Under the pieces are notes generated by a model. It did not search any database, was not told where the DNA came from, and saw nothing but the letters and a program-made list of their open reading frames with translations. A stretch of 29,222 nucleotides of DNA from Candidatus Neomicrothrix sp. UBA2110. Its GTDB lineage: Bacteria; Actinomycetota; Acidimicrobiia; Acidimicrobiales; Poriferisodalaceae. The stretch's first letter is position 1; each line of letters begins with the position of its first letter. The DNA lies in contig DCYM01000228.1 in the NCBI GenBank assembly GCA_002331465.1, forward strand, positions 1 through 29,222. Direction: 5' to 3'. Made by a program: the position numbers and the translations under genes. Shown piece by piece: positions 1 to 8,058 of the stretch.

Positions 1-752
1 AAGATCTCTGGCGACTCAGTATTTGAACTCGGCGCAAGGTGATGTGGACCCGCTATCGCTTGCATAAATAGAGCAATATCGCTGACCGTTCGCGCCATCG
101 GCCCAGTTGTGGCCATCGGGACCCACAGGTCAGTATTGGGCACGGTAGGAACCCGCCCACCGGAAGGACGGAATCCTACGACATTACAAAAAGAAGCAGG
201 GTTTCTTAAAGAGCCTCCTAAATCGGATCCGTCTGCTAACGGCACCATTCGTGCAGCAAGCGCAACCGCAGCGCCGCCGCTACTGCCACCGCACGTAAAA
301 GATGTGTCGTATGGATTAGAAGTGATTCCAAAAACTTCGTTAAATGTTTGCGAGCCAGCACCAAACTCTGGAGTATTGCTTTTCCCGACCATCACGGCGC
401 CGGCTTCTCGTTGTCGTTCAACGATGAGATCATCATGTTCAGGAACACGATCTTTGAATATGGGCGAACCCAACGTTGTTCGTACGCCGGCCGTATCAAC
501 TAAATCTTTGTGGACCACCGGCAGACCGTGAAGTACCCCCAGCGACTCACCTCGAGCGAAAGCTTCATCCGCTTTAAGCGCTCTCTCGGCTGCAAGTTCA
601 GGAACCAGCGTCACTATTGCATTGACACTCGGGTTAATCCGCTCTATTCGCCTCAAATGGGCATCTAACAACTCCCGAGCACTGACGTCACCCGCGCTGA
701 GTAAACGTCGCATTTCGATGGCCGTTAAATCGCACAGAGCCTCGTTGGTCAT
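1..752 (-). CDS. Amidase signature family hydrolase (3' end cut off by window edge)
   Basis: Amidase-signature (AS) enzymes hydrolyse C-N amide bonds with a Ser-cisSer-Lys triad. The minus strand is open from an ATG at 752 to the window edge, giving 250 codons without a stop. The catalytic Lys lies in GLPVVHKDL (K82). The Gly/Ser-rich motif CGGSSGG (residues 154-160) gives the cis-Ser, S157. The nucleophile is S181 in DGSDLGGSLR. All three occur at normal AS spacing, so the enzyme should be active if the missing C-terminal half is intact. Family members usually have about 450-500 residues, so roughly half is missing. It is divergent from the M20 peptidase at 864, with about 110 bp between starts that must hold both promoters. 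The substrate cannot be deduced; GatA is less likely because no gatB or gatC is visible. Confidence 0.9.
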   Translation of the reverse strand, partial: MTNEALCDLTAIEMRRLLSAGDVSARELLDAHLRRIERINPSVNAIVTLVPELAAERALKADEAFARGESLGVLHGLPVVHKDLVDTAGVRTTLGSPIFKDRVPEHDDLIVERQREAGAVMVGKSNTPEFGAGSQTFNEVFGITSNPYDTSFTCGGSSGGAAVALAARMVPLADGSDLGGSLRNPASFCNVVGFRPSGGRVPTVPNTDLWVPMATTGPMARTVSDIALFMQAIAGPHHLAPSSNTESPEI

Positions 753-863
753 CTCTGTATTTCACCACATAGACCACCAACCAACATTTGAAACAAACTT
801 TTACTTCTCGTTTCGTTTCGAGATCTGGAGACAGTTGCAAGTCGACCCCTCTACGATCCTCTT

Positions 864-2216
864 ATGGCAACTGAGAGAGACGACAGAACCCAAACCACCG
901 TCGAACTGTTACAAACCATGATCAGGAATGCTTGCGTGAACGACGGCACCGCAACATCTGGTAACGAAGTTCTTAATAGCGACGCTCTCGAGAGTTTCCT
1001 TGAGGGACCAGGAATCGAGATAGAGACCTTCGAACCAACCCCTGGACGAAAATCGTTGGTCGCTCGAATCGCTGGCACCGATGCAGCGTCCCCAAGCTTG
1101 TGCCTAATGGGGCACACCGATGTCGTCCCTGTGAATCCCGATGGCTGGACGCGGGACCCGTTCGGCGGTGAGCTCGTCGATGGTGAGGTATGGGGTCGAG
1201 GGGCCGTTGACATGTTGAACTTAACGTCGTCTCAGGCGGTCGCGTTTAAGCATCTGGCGGATACTGGGTTCCGTCCATCAGGAGATTTGATCTATTTCGC
1301 TGTTGCCGATGAAGAATCGGGGTCGGCACATGGAGCTCAGTGGATGGCTGACCACCACCCTGAGGCAATCATGGCTGATTACGTCCTCACCGAAAACGGA
1401 GGACTTCACACGGGATCGAGCGACAACCCTTACATCGGCATCAATGTCGGAGAAAAGGGCGTTGCGTGGCGAAAAATTCGCGTTAAGGGAACCCCAGGTC
1501 ACGGATCAGCGCCGTTCAAGACAGATAACGCTCTCGTCCGAGCCGCCGCAGTCGTGCAACGTCTAGCTGACTACAGGCCCCCGGCAAAATTCCACGAACT
1601 ATGGCGCCAACAGGTTGACATTCTCGACGTCGATCAAGAGACAAAGGAGACCATGCTCGACGCTAACCGCATCGAAGATTGGCTCGACGCCCACCCAGTG
1701 GAAGGTCTAGCTCGCCATTTCTACAGTTGCACGCACACAACTTTCTCCCCCAACGTTGCCGAGTCCAACCGCCGCATGAAGACCAACGTCATTCCCGATC
1801 AGCTCGACATCAACGTCGACATACGTACCTTGCCCGGGGAATCGACAGCAGAGGTTCAAGCGCATCTCGACGAGGCTTTAGGAGATTTAGCAGGTCAAGT
1901 CGATGTCGAGATCATCATGAATGACCCAGCGAGCATTAGCCAGATGGACAATCCCATGTGGGACACGATTCAAAAAGCGGTTAACCAGCCATTCCCTAGT
2001 GCTCGTCTTTCTCCTCAACTCATCGTCGGTTTCACCGACGCTCGCGTATACCGAAACCTCGGCTCAGTCGCTTACGGTGCGGGCCTTTTTAGCCCCGACC
2101 TCAAAGCAAGCGACTTCCAGACTCGTTTTCATGGTCATGACGAACGAATTGATCTCGAATCGCTCAGTCTGACCACTCAATTTTGGCTTGACGTTTGTCA
2201 CGATTTTCTTGGTTAA
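864..2216 (+). CDS. M20 family zinc metallopeptidase/deacylase (ArgE/DapE-like)
   Basis: This is a 450-aa cytoplasmic metallohydrolase of the M20 family, which cleaves amino-acid amides or N-acyl groups with a two-zinc centre. The metal-site motifs are in order: MGHTDVVPV (H84, D86), GRGAVDM (D116, bridging ligand), the ADEESG acidic pair (general base E150, ligand E151) and a C-terminal HGHDER (H423 in H-x-x-D-E). The dimerisation-domain signature GTPGHGSAPF follows the acidic pair. Length is normal. No signal peptide or membrane segment is seen. The ATG at 864 has no clear Shine-Dalgarno, so it may be leaderless. It faces away from the amidase, and the pair could act in degradation of amides or N-acyl amino acids. 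The exact substrate is unknown. Confidence 0.88.
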   Translation: MATERDDRTQTTVELLQTMIRNACVNDGTATSGNEVLNSDALESFLEGPGIEIETFEPTPGRKSLVARIAGTDAASPSLCLMGHTDVVPVNPDGWTRDPFGGELVDGEVWGRGAVDMLNLTSSQAVAFKHLADTGFRPSGDLIYFAVADEESGSAHGAQWMADHHPEAIMADYVLTENGGLHTGSSDNPYIGINVGEKGVAWRKIRVKGTPGHGSAPFKTDNALVRAAAVVQRLADYRPPAKFHELWRQQVDILDVDQETKETMLDANRIEDWLDAHPVEGLARHFYSCTHTTFSPNVAESNRRMKTNVIPDQLDINVDIRTLPGESTAEVQAHLDEALGDLAGQVDVEIIMNDPASISQMDNPMWDTIQKAVNQPFPSARLSPQLIVGFTDARVYRNLGSVAYGAGLFSPDLKASDFQTRFHGHDERIDLESLSLTTQFWLDVCHDFLG

Positions 2217-2257
2217 TCCATAGCCCCAGGACCCAAGACAATCCTTGCTCCCTATTT

Positions 2258-2275
2258 GCACTATCAAGACAGTGC
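2258..2275. promoter_or_regulatory. Putative suf operator, sufC1 copy
   Basis: The imperfect palindrome GCACTATC-AA-GACAGTGC has one mismatch between its 8-bp arms and ends 33 bp before the sufC1 ATG. It matches the sufB and sufD palindromes at 11985-12000 and 8022-8035 in its CTATC-N2-GA(T/C)AG core. Shared placement in front of three suf units argues for a repressor site. Regulator identity is unknown; Rrf2 or SufR-type Fe-S repressors are plausible from other bacteria. Confidence 0.55.
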
Positions 2276-2308
2276 TAATTCGACAGAACCGCCAATACAC
2301 TCGATTGC

Positions 2309-3058
2309 ATGGCACCCACGCTCTTCGAGATCGAGTCCCTCGAGGTCCAGGCCAACGAAGGCCAGAAGATCCTGCACGGCATCAATCTCACGATTAATCG
2401 CGGCGAAGTTCACGCGATTATGGGGCCTAACGGGTCGGGAAAATCAACTCTCGCGACAACTCTGATGGGATCACCAGAATACGAAGTCGTTGGTGGATGT
2501 CTACGGTTTCGAGGAGACGACATCACCGAATGGGGAGCAGATGCTCGCGCCAAAGCGGGCATGTTTTTAGCTTTCCAATACCCTCAGGAAATTTCTGGCG
2601 TGTCGGTCCGCAATTTTTTGCGACAGGCAGCCTCGGCCCGCAAGGGAGAAGACATCTCTGCTATCGACATCTACGTGACGATGCAGGATTGGATGGAGCG
2701 TCTTGATATGGATGCATCGTTCATGGACCGTTACCTCAACGAAGGATTTTCGGGGGGCGAGAAGAAACGCAACGAGATCTTGCAATTAGCCATCCTTGAG
2801 CCCGACTTCGCAGTCTTAGACGAGACCGATTCAGGGCTCGATGTTGACGCCCTCAAAATTGTGGCGCAAGGAGTGCGCGAAGTTCGGCAAAGCCACCCTG
2901 AAATGGGAATTCTGCTTATAACCCACTATCAGAGACTGCTAACCGAACTCCAACCCGATTACGTTCACATTCTCGTCAATGGACGAATAGTGGAATCAGG
3001 AGGACCTGAGCTTGCTGAACAGTTGGAGCGCGAAGGCTACGAACGGTTCGACAGATGA
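2309..3058 (+). CDS. sufC: Fe-S assembly ATPase SufC (paralogue 1)
   Basis: SufC is the soluble ABC ATPase that drives conformational change in the SufBCD scaffold during Fe-S cluster assembly. The 249-aa protein has Walker A GPNGSGKST (39-47), the SufC-type signature FSGGEKKRNE (from 147), and Walker B with the SufC hallmark DETDSGLD (D171, catalytic E172). ITHYQRLL carries the switch His. It has no membrane segment. It starts at ATG 2309 without an obvious Shine-Dalgarno, 33 bp after the palindrome at 2258-2275. Its stop overlaps the sufS start by four bases (ATGA), indicating a sufC-sufS-sufU transcription unit. A second SufC is encoded on the opposite strand at 5604-6434. Which one pairs with SufB and SufD is not decidable from sequence alone. 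Confidence 0.95.
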   Translation: MAPTLFEIESLEVQANEGQKILHGINLTINRGEVHAIMGPNGSGKSTLATTLMGSPEYEVVGGCLRFRGDDITEWGADARAKAGMFLAFQYPQEISGVSVRNFLRQAASARKGEDISAIDIYVTMQDWMERLDMDASFMDRYLNEGFSGGEKKRNEILQLAILEPDFAVLDETDSGLDVDALKIVAQGVREVRQSHPEMGILLITHYQRLLTELQPDYVHILVNGRIVESGGPELAEQLEREGYERFDR

Positions 3059-4284
3059 GTCTTCCGTCTGACCTCAAAAGCAACTTCCCTCTGCTGTCAC
3101 AAACAATCAACGGTCACCAAATTGTTTACTTAGATTCCGCAGCGTCGTCTCAAAAGCCAGATGTGGTTATCGAGACGATGAATCACTACTACCGGACGAT
3201 CAACGCAAATGTGCACCGAGGCGCCTACGAAATAGCGGCACAAGCTACGGAGGCGATGGAGCAGGCACGGGCGAAACTTGCGACGTTTATCGGAGCAAGT
3301 TCAGCAAACGAAATTGTGTTCACGAAAAACGCCACTGAGTCATTCAATCTCATTGCCCGATCTTGGGGTGGTCAGAACCTTGGCCCAAATGATGTTGTTC
3401 TCATCAGCGACATGGAACATCACGCGAACATCGTTCCATGGCAAATACTGTCGGCAGAAAAAGGCTTCGAAGTCCGATGGATACCTCTGACGCCTGATGG
3501 TCATCTCGACTTATCTCAACTCGATCGACTCCTGAACGGAGTCAAAATGGTCAGTGTCACGGCTATGAGCAACGTGTTAGGAACGCTCAATCCCATACGC
3601 GAAATTGCGGACAAGGCTCACAGTGTGGGAGCGCTGATGGCCGTTGACGGAAGCCAGTACGTCCCTCACCTTCCCACCGATGTTGTGGAACTCGGAGCCG
3701 ATCTTCTCTGCTTTACGGGTCACAAAATGTGTGGTCCTACTGGAATTGGCGTTCTCTGGGGGCGGGCCGAACTTTTGGATGCCATGCCACCATTTCTCGG
3801 CGGAGGCGAGATGATCCTCGATGTCCGTCGTGACGGGTTTACACCTAATGAGCTTCCTCACAAATTCGAGGCGGGGACACCTCCGATCGCCGAAATTATT
3901 GGGCTGGGAGCCGCTGTAGATTTTCTCGACTCACTAGGGATGAGCGAGGTACGTCAACACGAAATCGACCTAACGAATTACGCACTTCGCGTGCTCAATG
4001 ACCGTTACGGCGAGGAAATAACCATCCACGGTCCATCCAATGCTTCAGAAAGAGGTGGAGTCCTCTCAATCCAGTATCGCGACGTACACCCTCACGACCT
4101 GAGCCAAGTTTTAGATCAACGAGGTATATGCATTCGCGCAGGTCATCATTGCGCCAAGCCGTTAATGCGGGAACTAGGGGTGGGGGCGACAGCGCGCGCA
4201 TCACTCTACGTCTATAACGATCAAGCGGACATTGATGCTCTAGCGGAGTCTTTGGCGCCCGCTGGCGAATTGTTCGCGCGCTAG
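3055..4284 (+). CDS. sufS: Cysteine desulfurase SufS
   Basis: This PLP-dependent class-V aminotransferase-fold desulfurase removes sulfur from L-cysteine as an enzyme persulfide and delivers it to SufU or the scaffold. The 409-aa sequence has EHHANIVPW (H123 stacks on PLP), AVDGSQ (D198), the PLP lysine in FTGHKMCGPTG (K224) and the persulfide cysteine in RAGHHCAKP (C366). The short, group-II-type active-site region marks SufS/CsdA rather than IscS/NifS. Length is normal. It begins within the end of sufC1 (ATGA overlap), so translation is probably coupled, and it is followed 15 bp later by sufU, the standard Gram-positive sulfur-transfer partner. Confidence 0.95.
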   Translation: MSLPSDLKSNFPLLSQTINGHQIVYLDSAASSQKPDVVIETMNHYYRTINANVHRGAYEIAAQATEAMEQARAKLATFIGASSANEIVFTKNATESFNLIARSWGGQNLGPNDVVLISDMEHHANIVPWQILSAEKGFEVRWIPLTPDGHLDLSQLDRLLNGVKMVSVTAMSNVLGTLNPIREIADKAHSVGALMAVDGSQYVPHLPTDVVELGADLLCFTGHKMCGPTGIGVLWGRAELLDAMPPFLGGGEMILDVRRDGFTPNELPHKFEAGTPPIAEIIGLGAAVDFLDSLGMSEVRQHEIDLTNYALRVLNDRYGEEITIHGPSNASERGGVLSIQYRDVHPHDLSQVLDQRGICIRAGHHCAKPLMRELGVGATARASLYVYNDQADIDALAESLAPAGELFAR

Positions 4285-4299
4285 TTCTGGGAGTGTCAA

Positions 4300-4767
4300 G
4301 TGTCCGGCCTTGAAGACCTCTACAAGGAAATCATCCTCGATCATTACCGCAGCCCGCGTCACCGCGGTGAACTCGACTCTCCGCCTGCGCACAAAACCGA
4401 GGGCTTCAACCCTCTTTGCGGCGACGAAGTCTTGCTTACTTTCGCATTGGAGGACGACATAATTCAGGAGCTATTAATCAGCGGCCAGGGATGTTCCATC
4501 AGCCAAGCTTCAGCTTCCATGATGTCGGCCGCAGTTCAAGGAAAATCGGTAGAAGAGGTGCGCAAGCTCACCCGCCAATTCAAGGCCATGATGTCTATCC
4601 ACGAAGAATCAATCGGTGCTGAAGATCCGCCATCTGAAGACGACAAACCCTTCGAACTCGGAGACCTTGAGGCGCTTAAGGGCGTCGTGAAGTTCCCTGT
4701 TCGTATTAAGTGCGCGACGCTGTCCTGGAACACTCTGCTCACTGGCTTAGACGAGCTAGAGGTCTAG
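4300..4767 (+). CDS. sufU: Zinc-dependent sulfurtransferase SufU
   Basis: SufU accepts the persulfide from SufS through a zinc site and passes it to SufBCD. The 155-aa protein has the family ligands C40 and D42 (NPLCGDEV), C65 (GQGCSIS) and C138 (RIKCATL). It also has the insertion between the second and third ligands that separates SufU from IscU. The start is GTG at 4300, preceded by GGGAG with about six bases of spacing. It is the last gene of the sufC1-sufS-sufU unit and converges on the NUDIX gene, leaving only 7 bp between stops. Confidence 0.93.
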   Translation: MSGLEDLYKEIILDHYRSPRHRGELDSPPAHKTEGFNPLCGDEVLLTFALEDDIIQELLISGQGCSISQASASMMSAAVQGKSVEEVRKLTRQFKAMMSIHEESIGAEDPPSEDDKPFELGDLEALKGVVKFPVRIKCATLSWNTLLTGLDELEV

Positions 4768-4774
4768 AAAGACT

Positions 4775-5239
4775 TCACCACCGGTGTCCCGGTGGAACTC
4801 CAGTCATGTGTTCCTTGATCCGTCGCGTCGTCGCAGCCGAGGTTCCCTGGGGAACTTCATCCGCAGCAAAAAACCCAACTTCGGCAATTTCTGGCGATAC
4901 CGACGCACCAACTGACCAGTCCGTGACCAGGAAGACCACCACGTGATCGCTTTTATGTTCCCTGAAAGAGGAGAAGACGCCGTGAACCGACTGAGGGGTT
5001 TCGGGTAGCTCAATACCTGTCTCCTCCAACAGTTCTCTTTGTATAGCTCCCACAAGAGATTCACCGGTTTTGACGCCACCACCCGGCAGGTACCAGCCTT
5101 CGCGATAGCTATGCCGAACCAAACAAATTCGATTTTCGTCGTCCACTACTAAGGCACGCACTCCTAGGGTCAGCCGCGCCGGTCGCAGGGCCGCCCAACC
5201 CCTATATATCCGGAAAAGAAGGCGTCTGAAATCAACCAC
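4775..5239 (-). CDS. NUDIX hydrolase
   Basis: NUDIX enzymes hydrolyse nucleoside-diphosphate-linked compounds with Mg2+. The complete NUDIX box G-x5-E-x7-REL-x-EETGI is visible, in GGVKTGE followed by RELLEETGI, within a normal alpha/beta sandwich context (RALVVDDENRICLVRHSY before it). I chose GTG at 5239 because GGAAGAG precedes it at about six bases. An upstream TTG at 5278 would extend into the pterin dehydratase gene and has no good ribosome site. From 5239 the protein has 154 aa. Its start overlaps the end of the dehydratase gene by 8 bases, so it is the last cistron of the sufD-side operon. The substrate is unknown. The convergent hairpin at 4778-4795 lies in its last codons. Confidence 0.85.
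   Translation of the reverse strand: MVDFRRLLFRIYRGWAALRPARLTLGVRALVVDDENRICLVRHSYREGWYLPGGGVKTGESLVGAIQRELLEETGIELPETPQSVHGVFSSFREHKSDHVVVFLVTDWSVGASVSPEIAEVGFFAADEVPQGTSAATTRRIKEHMTGVPPGHRW
4778..4795. terminator. Possible bidirectional hairpin between convergent suf operons
   Basis: A perfect 7-bp GC-rich stem CCACCGG / CCGGTGG with loop TGTC sits just after the sufU stop and inside the last codons of the NUDIX gene. It is the right place for a shared terminator of two convergent operons. There is no clear T-tract on either strand, so this is tentative. Confidence 0.35.
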
Positions 5240-5522
5240 TTGCGAGCTCTTCCATAAGCAAAGCCAGCGTGGTGTCAAGTGAGGTCACGCCGCCGCGATC
5301 ATGCGTGGTGAGGCGAATTTTCACCACTCCATAAACATTGGACCATTCCGGGTGATGATTCAGACGTTCGCAATGCATCGCTACGGCTGACATGAATGCG
5401 AACGCATGTACAAAGTCCGCGAAGCGGTACGTCCTCTCCAAGGCGTCACCAGCAACGGACCATTCGGGTTTCTCTTTCACAAAAGCGTCAAGCTCAGCGG
5501 CCGTGAGTAGGTGGCGCTCCAT
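5232..5522 (-). CDS. Pterin-4a-carbinolamine dehydratase (PCD/DCoH family)
   Basis: PCD enzymes dehydrate 4a-hydroxytetrahydropterin formed by aromatic amino-acid hydroxylases; some homologues act in molybdopterin-related or regulatory roles. The 96-aa length and the motif NHHPEW followed by VKIRLTTHDRGG and T-x-x-D match the family active site, where the His pair contacts the pterin. The ATG at 5522 is preceded by GGGGAGAGG at good spacing. It lies 81 bp downstream of sufC2 and overlaps the start of the NUDIX gene. No pterin-dependent hydroxylase is present in the window, so its connection to the suf genes is positional only. Confidence 0.88.
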   Translation of the reverse strand: MERHLLTAAELDAFVKEKPEWSVAGDALERTYRFADFVHAFAFMSAVAMHCERLNHHPEWSNVYGVVKIRLTTHDRGGVTSLDTTLALLMEELASG

Positions 5523-5603
5523 GTTGCCTCTCCCCTGTGCTGTCAGGCCGGGTGGAAGGTAATTAGTCTAACGACGCTGGTGGGCCGAGTTAACCGGGGC
5601 CGT

Positions 5604-6434
5604 TTATACAAGTGGATCAGCGAAAGGGTCGTCTGAGCTCGAATTGGGCGCTTTTTTTGAAGCTCCGAGACCGTCGATAGACACCGTCACACCTTCGGAT
5701 TCGACGTCTGATCTCAGAAAACGGGCATACCCATTGGTTTCGAGATCTTGCGCGAGATCTGGTCCGCCGGTTTCAACAATACGTCCATCCACTAAAACAT
5801 GAACCTGATCTGCCGGCAGATAGTCGAGAAGTCGATGGTAGTGAGTGATGCAAAGCACCCCAAGGCCTGAGTCGGTCATCGTTTCGATGCGTTCAGCGCA
5901 CGAGCGCAAGGCATCAATATCAAGCCCGCTGTCTAGTTCATCTAAGACAGCTATCTCTGCTTCGAGAACGGCGAGTTGTGCCGTCTCATTTCGTTTTTTT
6001 TCGCCGCCAGATAGATCTACGTTTACGGGACGATCAAGAAGCTCTGGGCTCAGACCGATCTGAACGGCTTCTTCCAGTAGCCGAGAGGTGACATCGATAT
6101 CTGTTTTCCCTCTTGCTTGCAATGCCAACTCCAAGGTTTCGCGAAGTGATACTCCGGGAACCTCAGTCGGATATTGCATAGCGAGAAACAGTCCCGCCTT
6201 TGCTCGTTCCCAAGTTGGCAAAGGCAACAGATCCTTGCCATCAAGCGTGATGGATCCGCTAGTAACCCGATACCCCGGTTTACCCATGATTGCGTTGGAA
6301 AGAGTGCTTTTGCCTGACCCGTTGGGACCCATGACCGCATGAACTTGTCCCGAAGAGACCTCGAGGCTCACGTCATCCAAGATTTGTTGGTCCGCCACCT
6401 CGACGCAAAGCTTTTCGATCGAGAGCGTGGTCAT
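5604..6434 (-). CDS. sufC: Fe-S assembly ATPase SufC (paralogue 2)
   Basis: This is a second SufC ABC ATPase of 276 aa. Walker A GPNGSGKST is at 36-44, the signature LSGGEKKRNE starts at 141, Walker B AVLDELDSGLD gives D165 and E166, and the switch His is H208 (ITHYHRLL). The start is the ATG at 6434, which overlaps the Rieske stop (ATGA). The frame is open for 41 more codons upstream, but that stretch is the Rieske gene read in another frame. Relative to SufC1 it has a Ser/Asp-rich C-terminal tail of about 35 residues after GYARFLRS. Its position in a sufD-Rieske-sufC operon is the usual actinobacterial arrangement, so this copy is the more likely partner of SufB and SufD. Confidence 0.95.
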   Translation of the reverse strand: MTTLSIEKLCVEVADQQILDDVSLEVSSGQVHAVMGPNGSGKSTLSNAIMGKPGYRVTSGSITLDGKDLLPLPTWERAKAGLFLAMQYPTEVPGVSLRETLELALQARGKTDIDVTSRLLEEAVQIGLSPELLDRPVNVDLSGGEKKRNETAQLAVLEAEIAVLDELDSGLDIDALRSCAERIETMTDSGLGVLCITHYHRLLDYLPADQVHVLVDGRIVETGGPDLAQDLETNGYARFLRSDVESEGVTVSIDGLGASKKAPNSSSDDPFADPLV

Positions 6435-6739
6435 GGTAGATCTACGTTCACTTCCCCATCCAAGACCCGGACCTGGTACACCGGGATCGGTTGAGTAGCG
6501 GGAAAGACGTCGGGCGTTCCAGTTCTGAGATTGAACTTCGAGAAATGTTTTGGGCATTCGATCGCGCAGTCTTCTGACCAGACGACTCCTTCGGAAAGCG
6601 AATAGTTCGCGTGGCTACATCGATCACCTACCGCGTGAATGGTGTCGCCGATGCGGACTAGGGCGATTCTGTGTCCTTCGACATCGAAACGTTGTGCCTC
6701 ACCATCGGCAAGATCATCTGATCGACACACAGGAGTCAT
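6431..6739 (-). CDS. Rieske [2Fe-2S] ferredoxin, non-haem dioxygenase type
   Basis: This 102-aa single-domain Rieske protein binds [2Fe-2S] through two Cys and two His: C41-S-H43 (DRCSHANY) and C62-P-K-H65 (ECPKHFSKF). It is soluble, with no membrane anchor. Its start overlaps the sufD stop (ATGA) and its stop overlaps the sufC2 start (ATGA), so the three are translationally coupled. Rieske ferredoxins are commonly found inside actinobacterial suf operons. It may donate electrons during cluster assembly or be a client; the sequence does not decide this. Confidence 0.93.
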   Translation of the reverse strand: MTPVCRSDDLADGEAQRFDVEGHRIALVRIGDTIHAVGDRCSHANYSLSEGVVWSEDCAIECPKHFSKFNLRTGTPDVFPATQPIPVYQVRVLDGEVNVDLP

Positions 6740-8007
6740 CGTTGTTGACCTGGTCCTTCGAGGGCTAGTAACTCACTAATGCGAGTATTTGCGGCGTCGC
6801 TGATAGTTGCAACCGGAAGCTGATCTAGTACATCCGCAAAAAACCCTCTGACGACCAGAGCTTCAGCTATGTCCTCGGGGACTCCGCGGCTTTCAAGGTA
6901 AAAGCGTTGGTCCTGGTCGATGGGTCCAACCGCAGAGGCATGGCTGCATCTGACGTCGTTATTTTCAATTTCCAAGTTCGGTACTGATTCCGCCCAGGCC
7001 TCTTCGGAGAGCTTGAGCGTGCGGTTGGTCTGGTACGCATTTACGTCAGCGGCGTCGGGCTCGATTCTGATAAGACCGGTATAGATTGCTCGACTTCGGT
7101 CGTCGAGGACACCCTTGAATAGCAAGTTCGAATTGGTGTGGGGCGCGTTGTGTCTCTGAAATGTCCTGAAGTCATGCTGAGCGTCCGCGCGACCGAAGTA
7201 AACAGAGCTGATATCGCCAGAAGAGCCTTGACCGGCCATTTTGATATCAATTCTCGCGCGGGCATATTCACCGCCGAGTGCTATTTGGCTCACCGCCAAA
7301 TGTGCATCTCGATCAATCTCTGCCATTTGGGTCGCGATCTGCCAGGTACGAGGTCCGTGCTCTTGCACAGTGAGGTACTGCAGACGCCCTGCCTGATGGA
7401 CTTTGAGCTCTGTTACCGGGCACACCAGTGCGTCGATATCTGGGCTCGTTTGATGTTCAACAACCGTGGCTTCTGAATTTTCTCCCAAGTCGACCATCAC
7501 TCTTGGGAACCAGGCCAGGCCCTCGGTGGTGGTGTGCTGGCGTATCAGGACCGGGCCAGCGATGACAGCGTTAGAAGCAATGTGGATGACAATGGAAGCG
7601 CTGCAATAGGCAAAGTTGTAATCAGAAAAAACATCGGGGCCCGTTCGCATTACCGAGCCAATCAAATTCTCAAATTCAGTTCCGTCTGTGAGCACAGTGA
7701 CGGCTTCGTCATGCACAGAAATCGAGACAACTTGCCCGTCGACAATGTGAATCACCGCTGCAGCGTTTTCATCGACTCCGTTCGTCAGGCCAAAGTCAAG
7801 TAAAGAACCGCCCGGAGCCCCGAGTTCGTATTTCGAGACATCGAGGTCGGCGATCGGGGTGTATCGCCAGATCTCTTCCTCAAATGATGGCAACCCAGCT
7901 TCGTCTGCTCTTTGCGCAGCGTTGTTACGGCGCTCTAAAAAAGCCGAAGATCCGACCGATTGGCCGCCGTTGGGGAGTTGGAAAAGGCTCGTTCGAGTAG
8001 CCGTCAC
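6736..8007 (-). CDS. sufD: Fe-S scaffold subunit SufD
   Basis: SufD partners SufB in the SufBC2D scaffold. The 423-aa protein has the right-handed beta-helix core and the conserved C-terminal signature VRCSHASAVGPID (C354, H356), followed by QRFYLESRGVPEDIAEALVV, which is typical of SufD. The start is GTG at 8007, with only a weak ribosome site. The palindrome CCTATC-TA-GATAGG lies 14 bp upstream, positioned to block transcription or translation initiation. It heads the sufD-Rieske-sufC2 chain of ATGA overlaps. Unusually, it is separated from sufB by two acyl-CoA lyase-like genes and a Cys-rich gene. Confidence 0.93.
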   Translation of the reverse strand: MTATRTSLFQLPNGGQSVGSSAFLERRNNAAQRADEAGLPSFEEEIWRYTPIADLDVSKYELGAPGGSLLDFGLTNGVDENAAAVIHIVDGQVVSISVHDEAVTVLTDGTEFENLIGSVMRTGPDVFSDYNFAYCSASIVIHIASNAVIAGPVLIRQHTTTEGLAWFPRVMVDLGENSEATVVEHQTSPDIDALVCPVTELKVHQAGRLQYLTVQEHGPRTWQIATQMAEIDRDAHLAVSQIALGGEYARARIDIKMAGQGSSGDISSVYFGRADAQHDFRTFQRHNAPHTNSNLLFKGVLDDRSRAIYTGLIRIEPDAADVNAYQTNRTLKLSEEAWAESVPNLEIENNDVRCSHASAVGPIDQDQRFYLESRGVPEDIAEALVVRGFFADVLDQLPVATISDAANTRISELLALEGPGQQR

Positions 8008-8021
8008 AACTCATAATTCTA

Positions 8022-8035
8022 CCTATCTAGATAGG
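8022..8035. promoter_or_regulatory. Putative suf operator, sufD copy
   Basis: The perfect 14-bp palindrome CCTATCTAGATAGG ends 14 bp before the sufD GTG. The core CTATC-N2-GATAG is identical to that before sufB (11985-12000) and nearly identical to that before sufC1 (2258-2275). The outer bases differ (C/G instead of CA/TG). It lies in the 51-bp gap after the Cys-rich gene, implying that sufD has its own promoter. Confidence 0.5.
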
Positions 8036-8058
8036 AGAAATCCCCTGAGCTGGGCCAG

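Noticed and set aside
2924..2939. CACTATC within sufC1 as another operator
   Set aside because: The second half reads AGACTGC, not GATAGTG, so there is no palindrome, and it lies deep in a coding region.
6435..6557. 41-codon N-terminal extension of sufC2
   Set aside because: It lies in the Rieske gene in another frame, and the ATG at 6434 overlaps the Rieske stop in the usual way.
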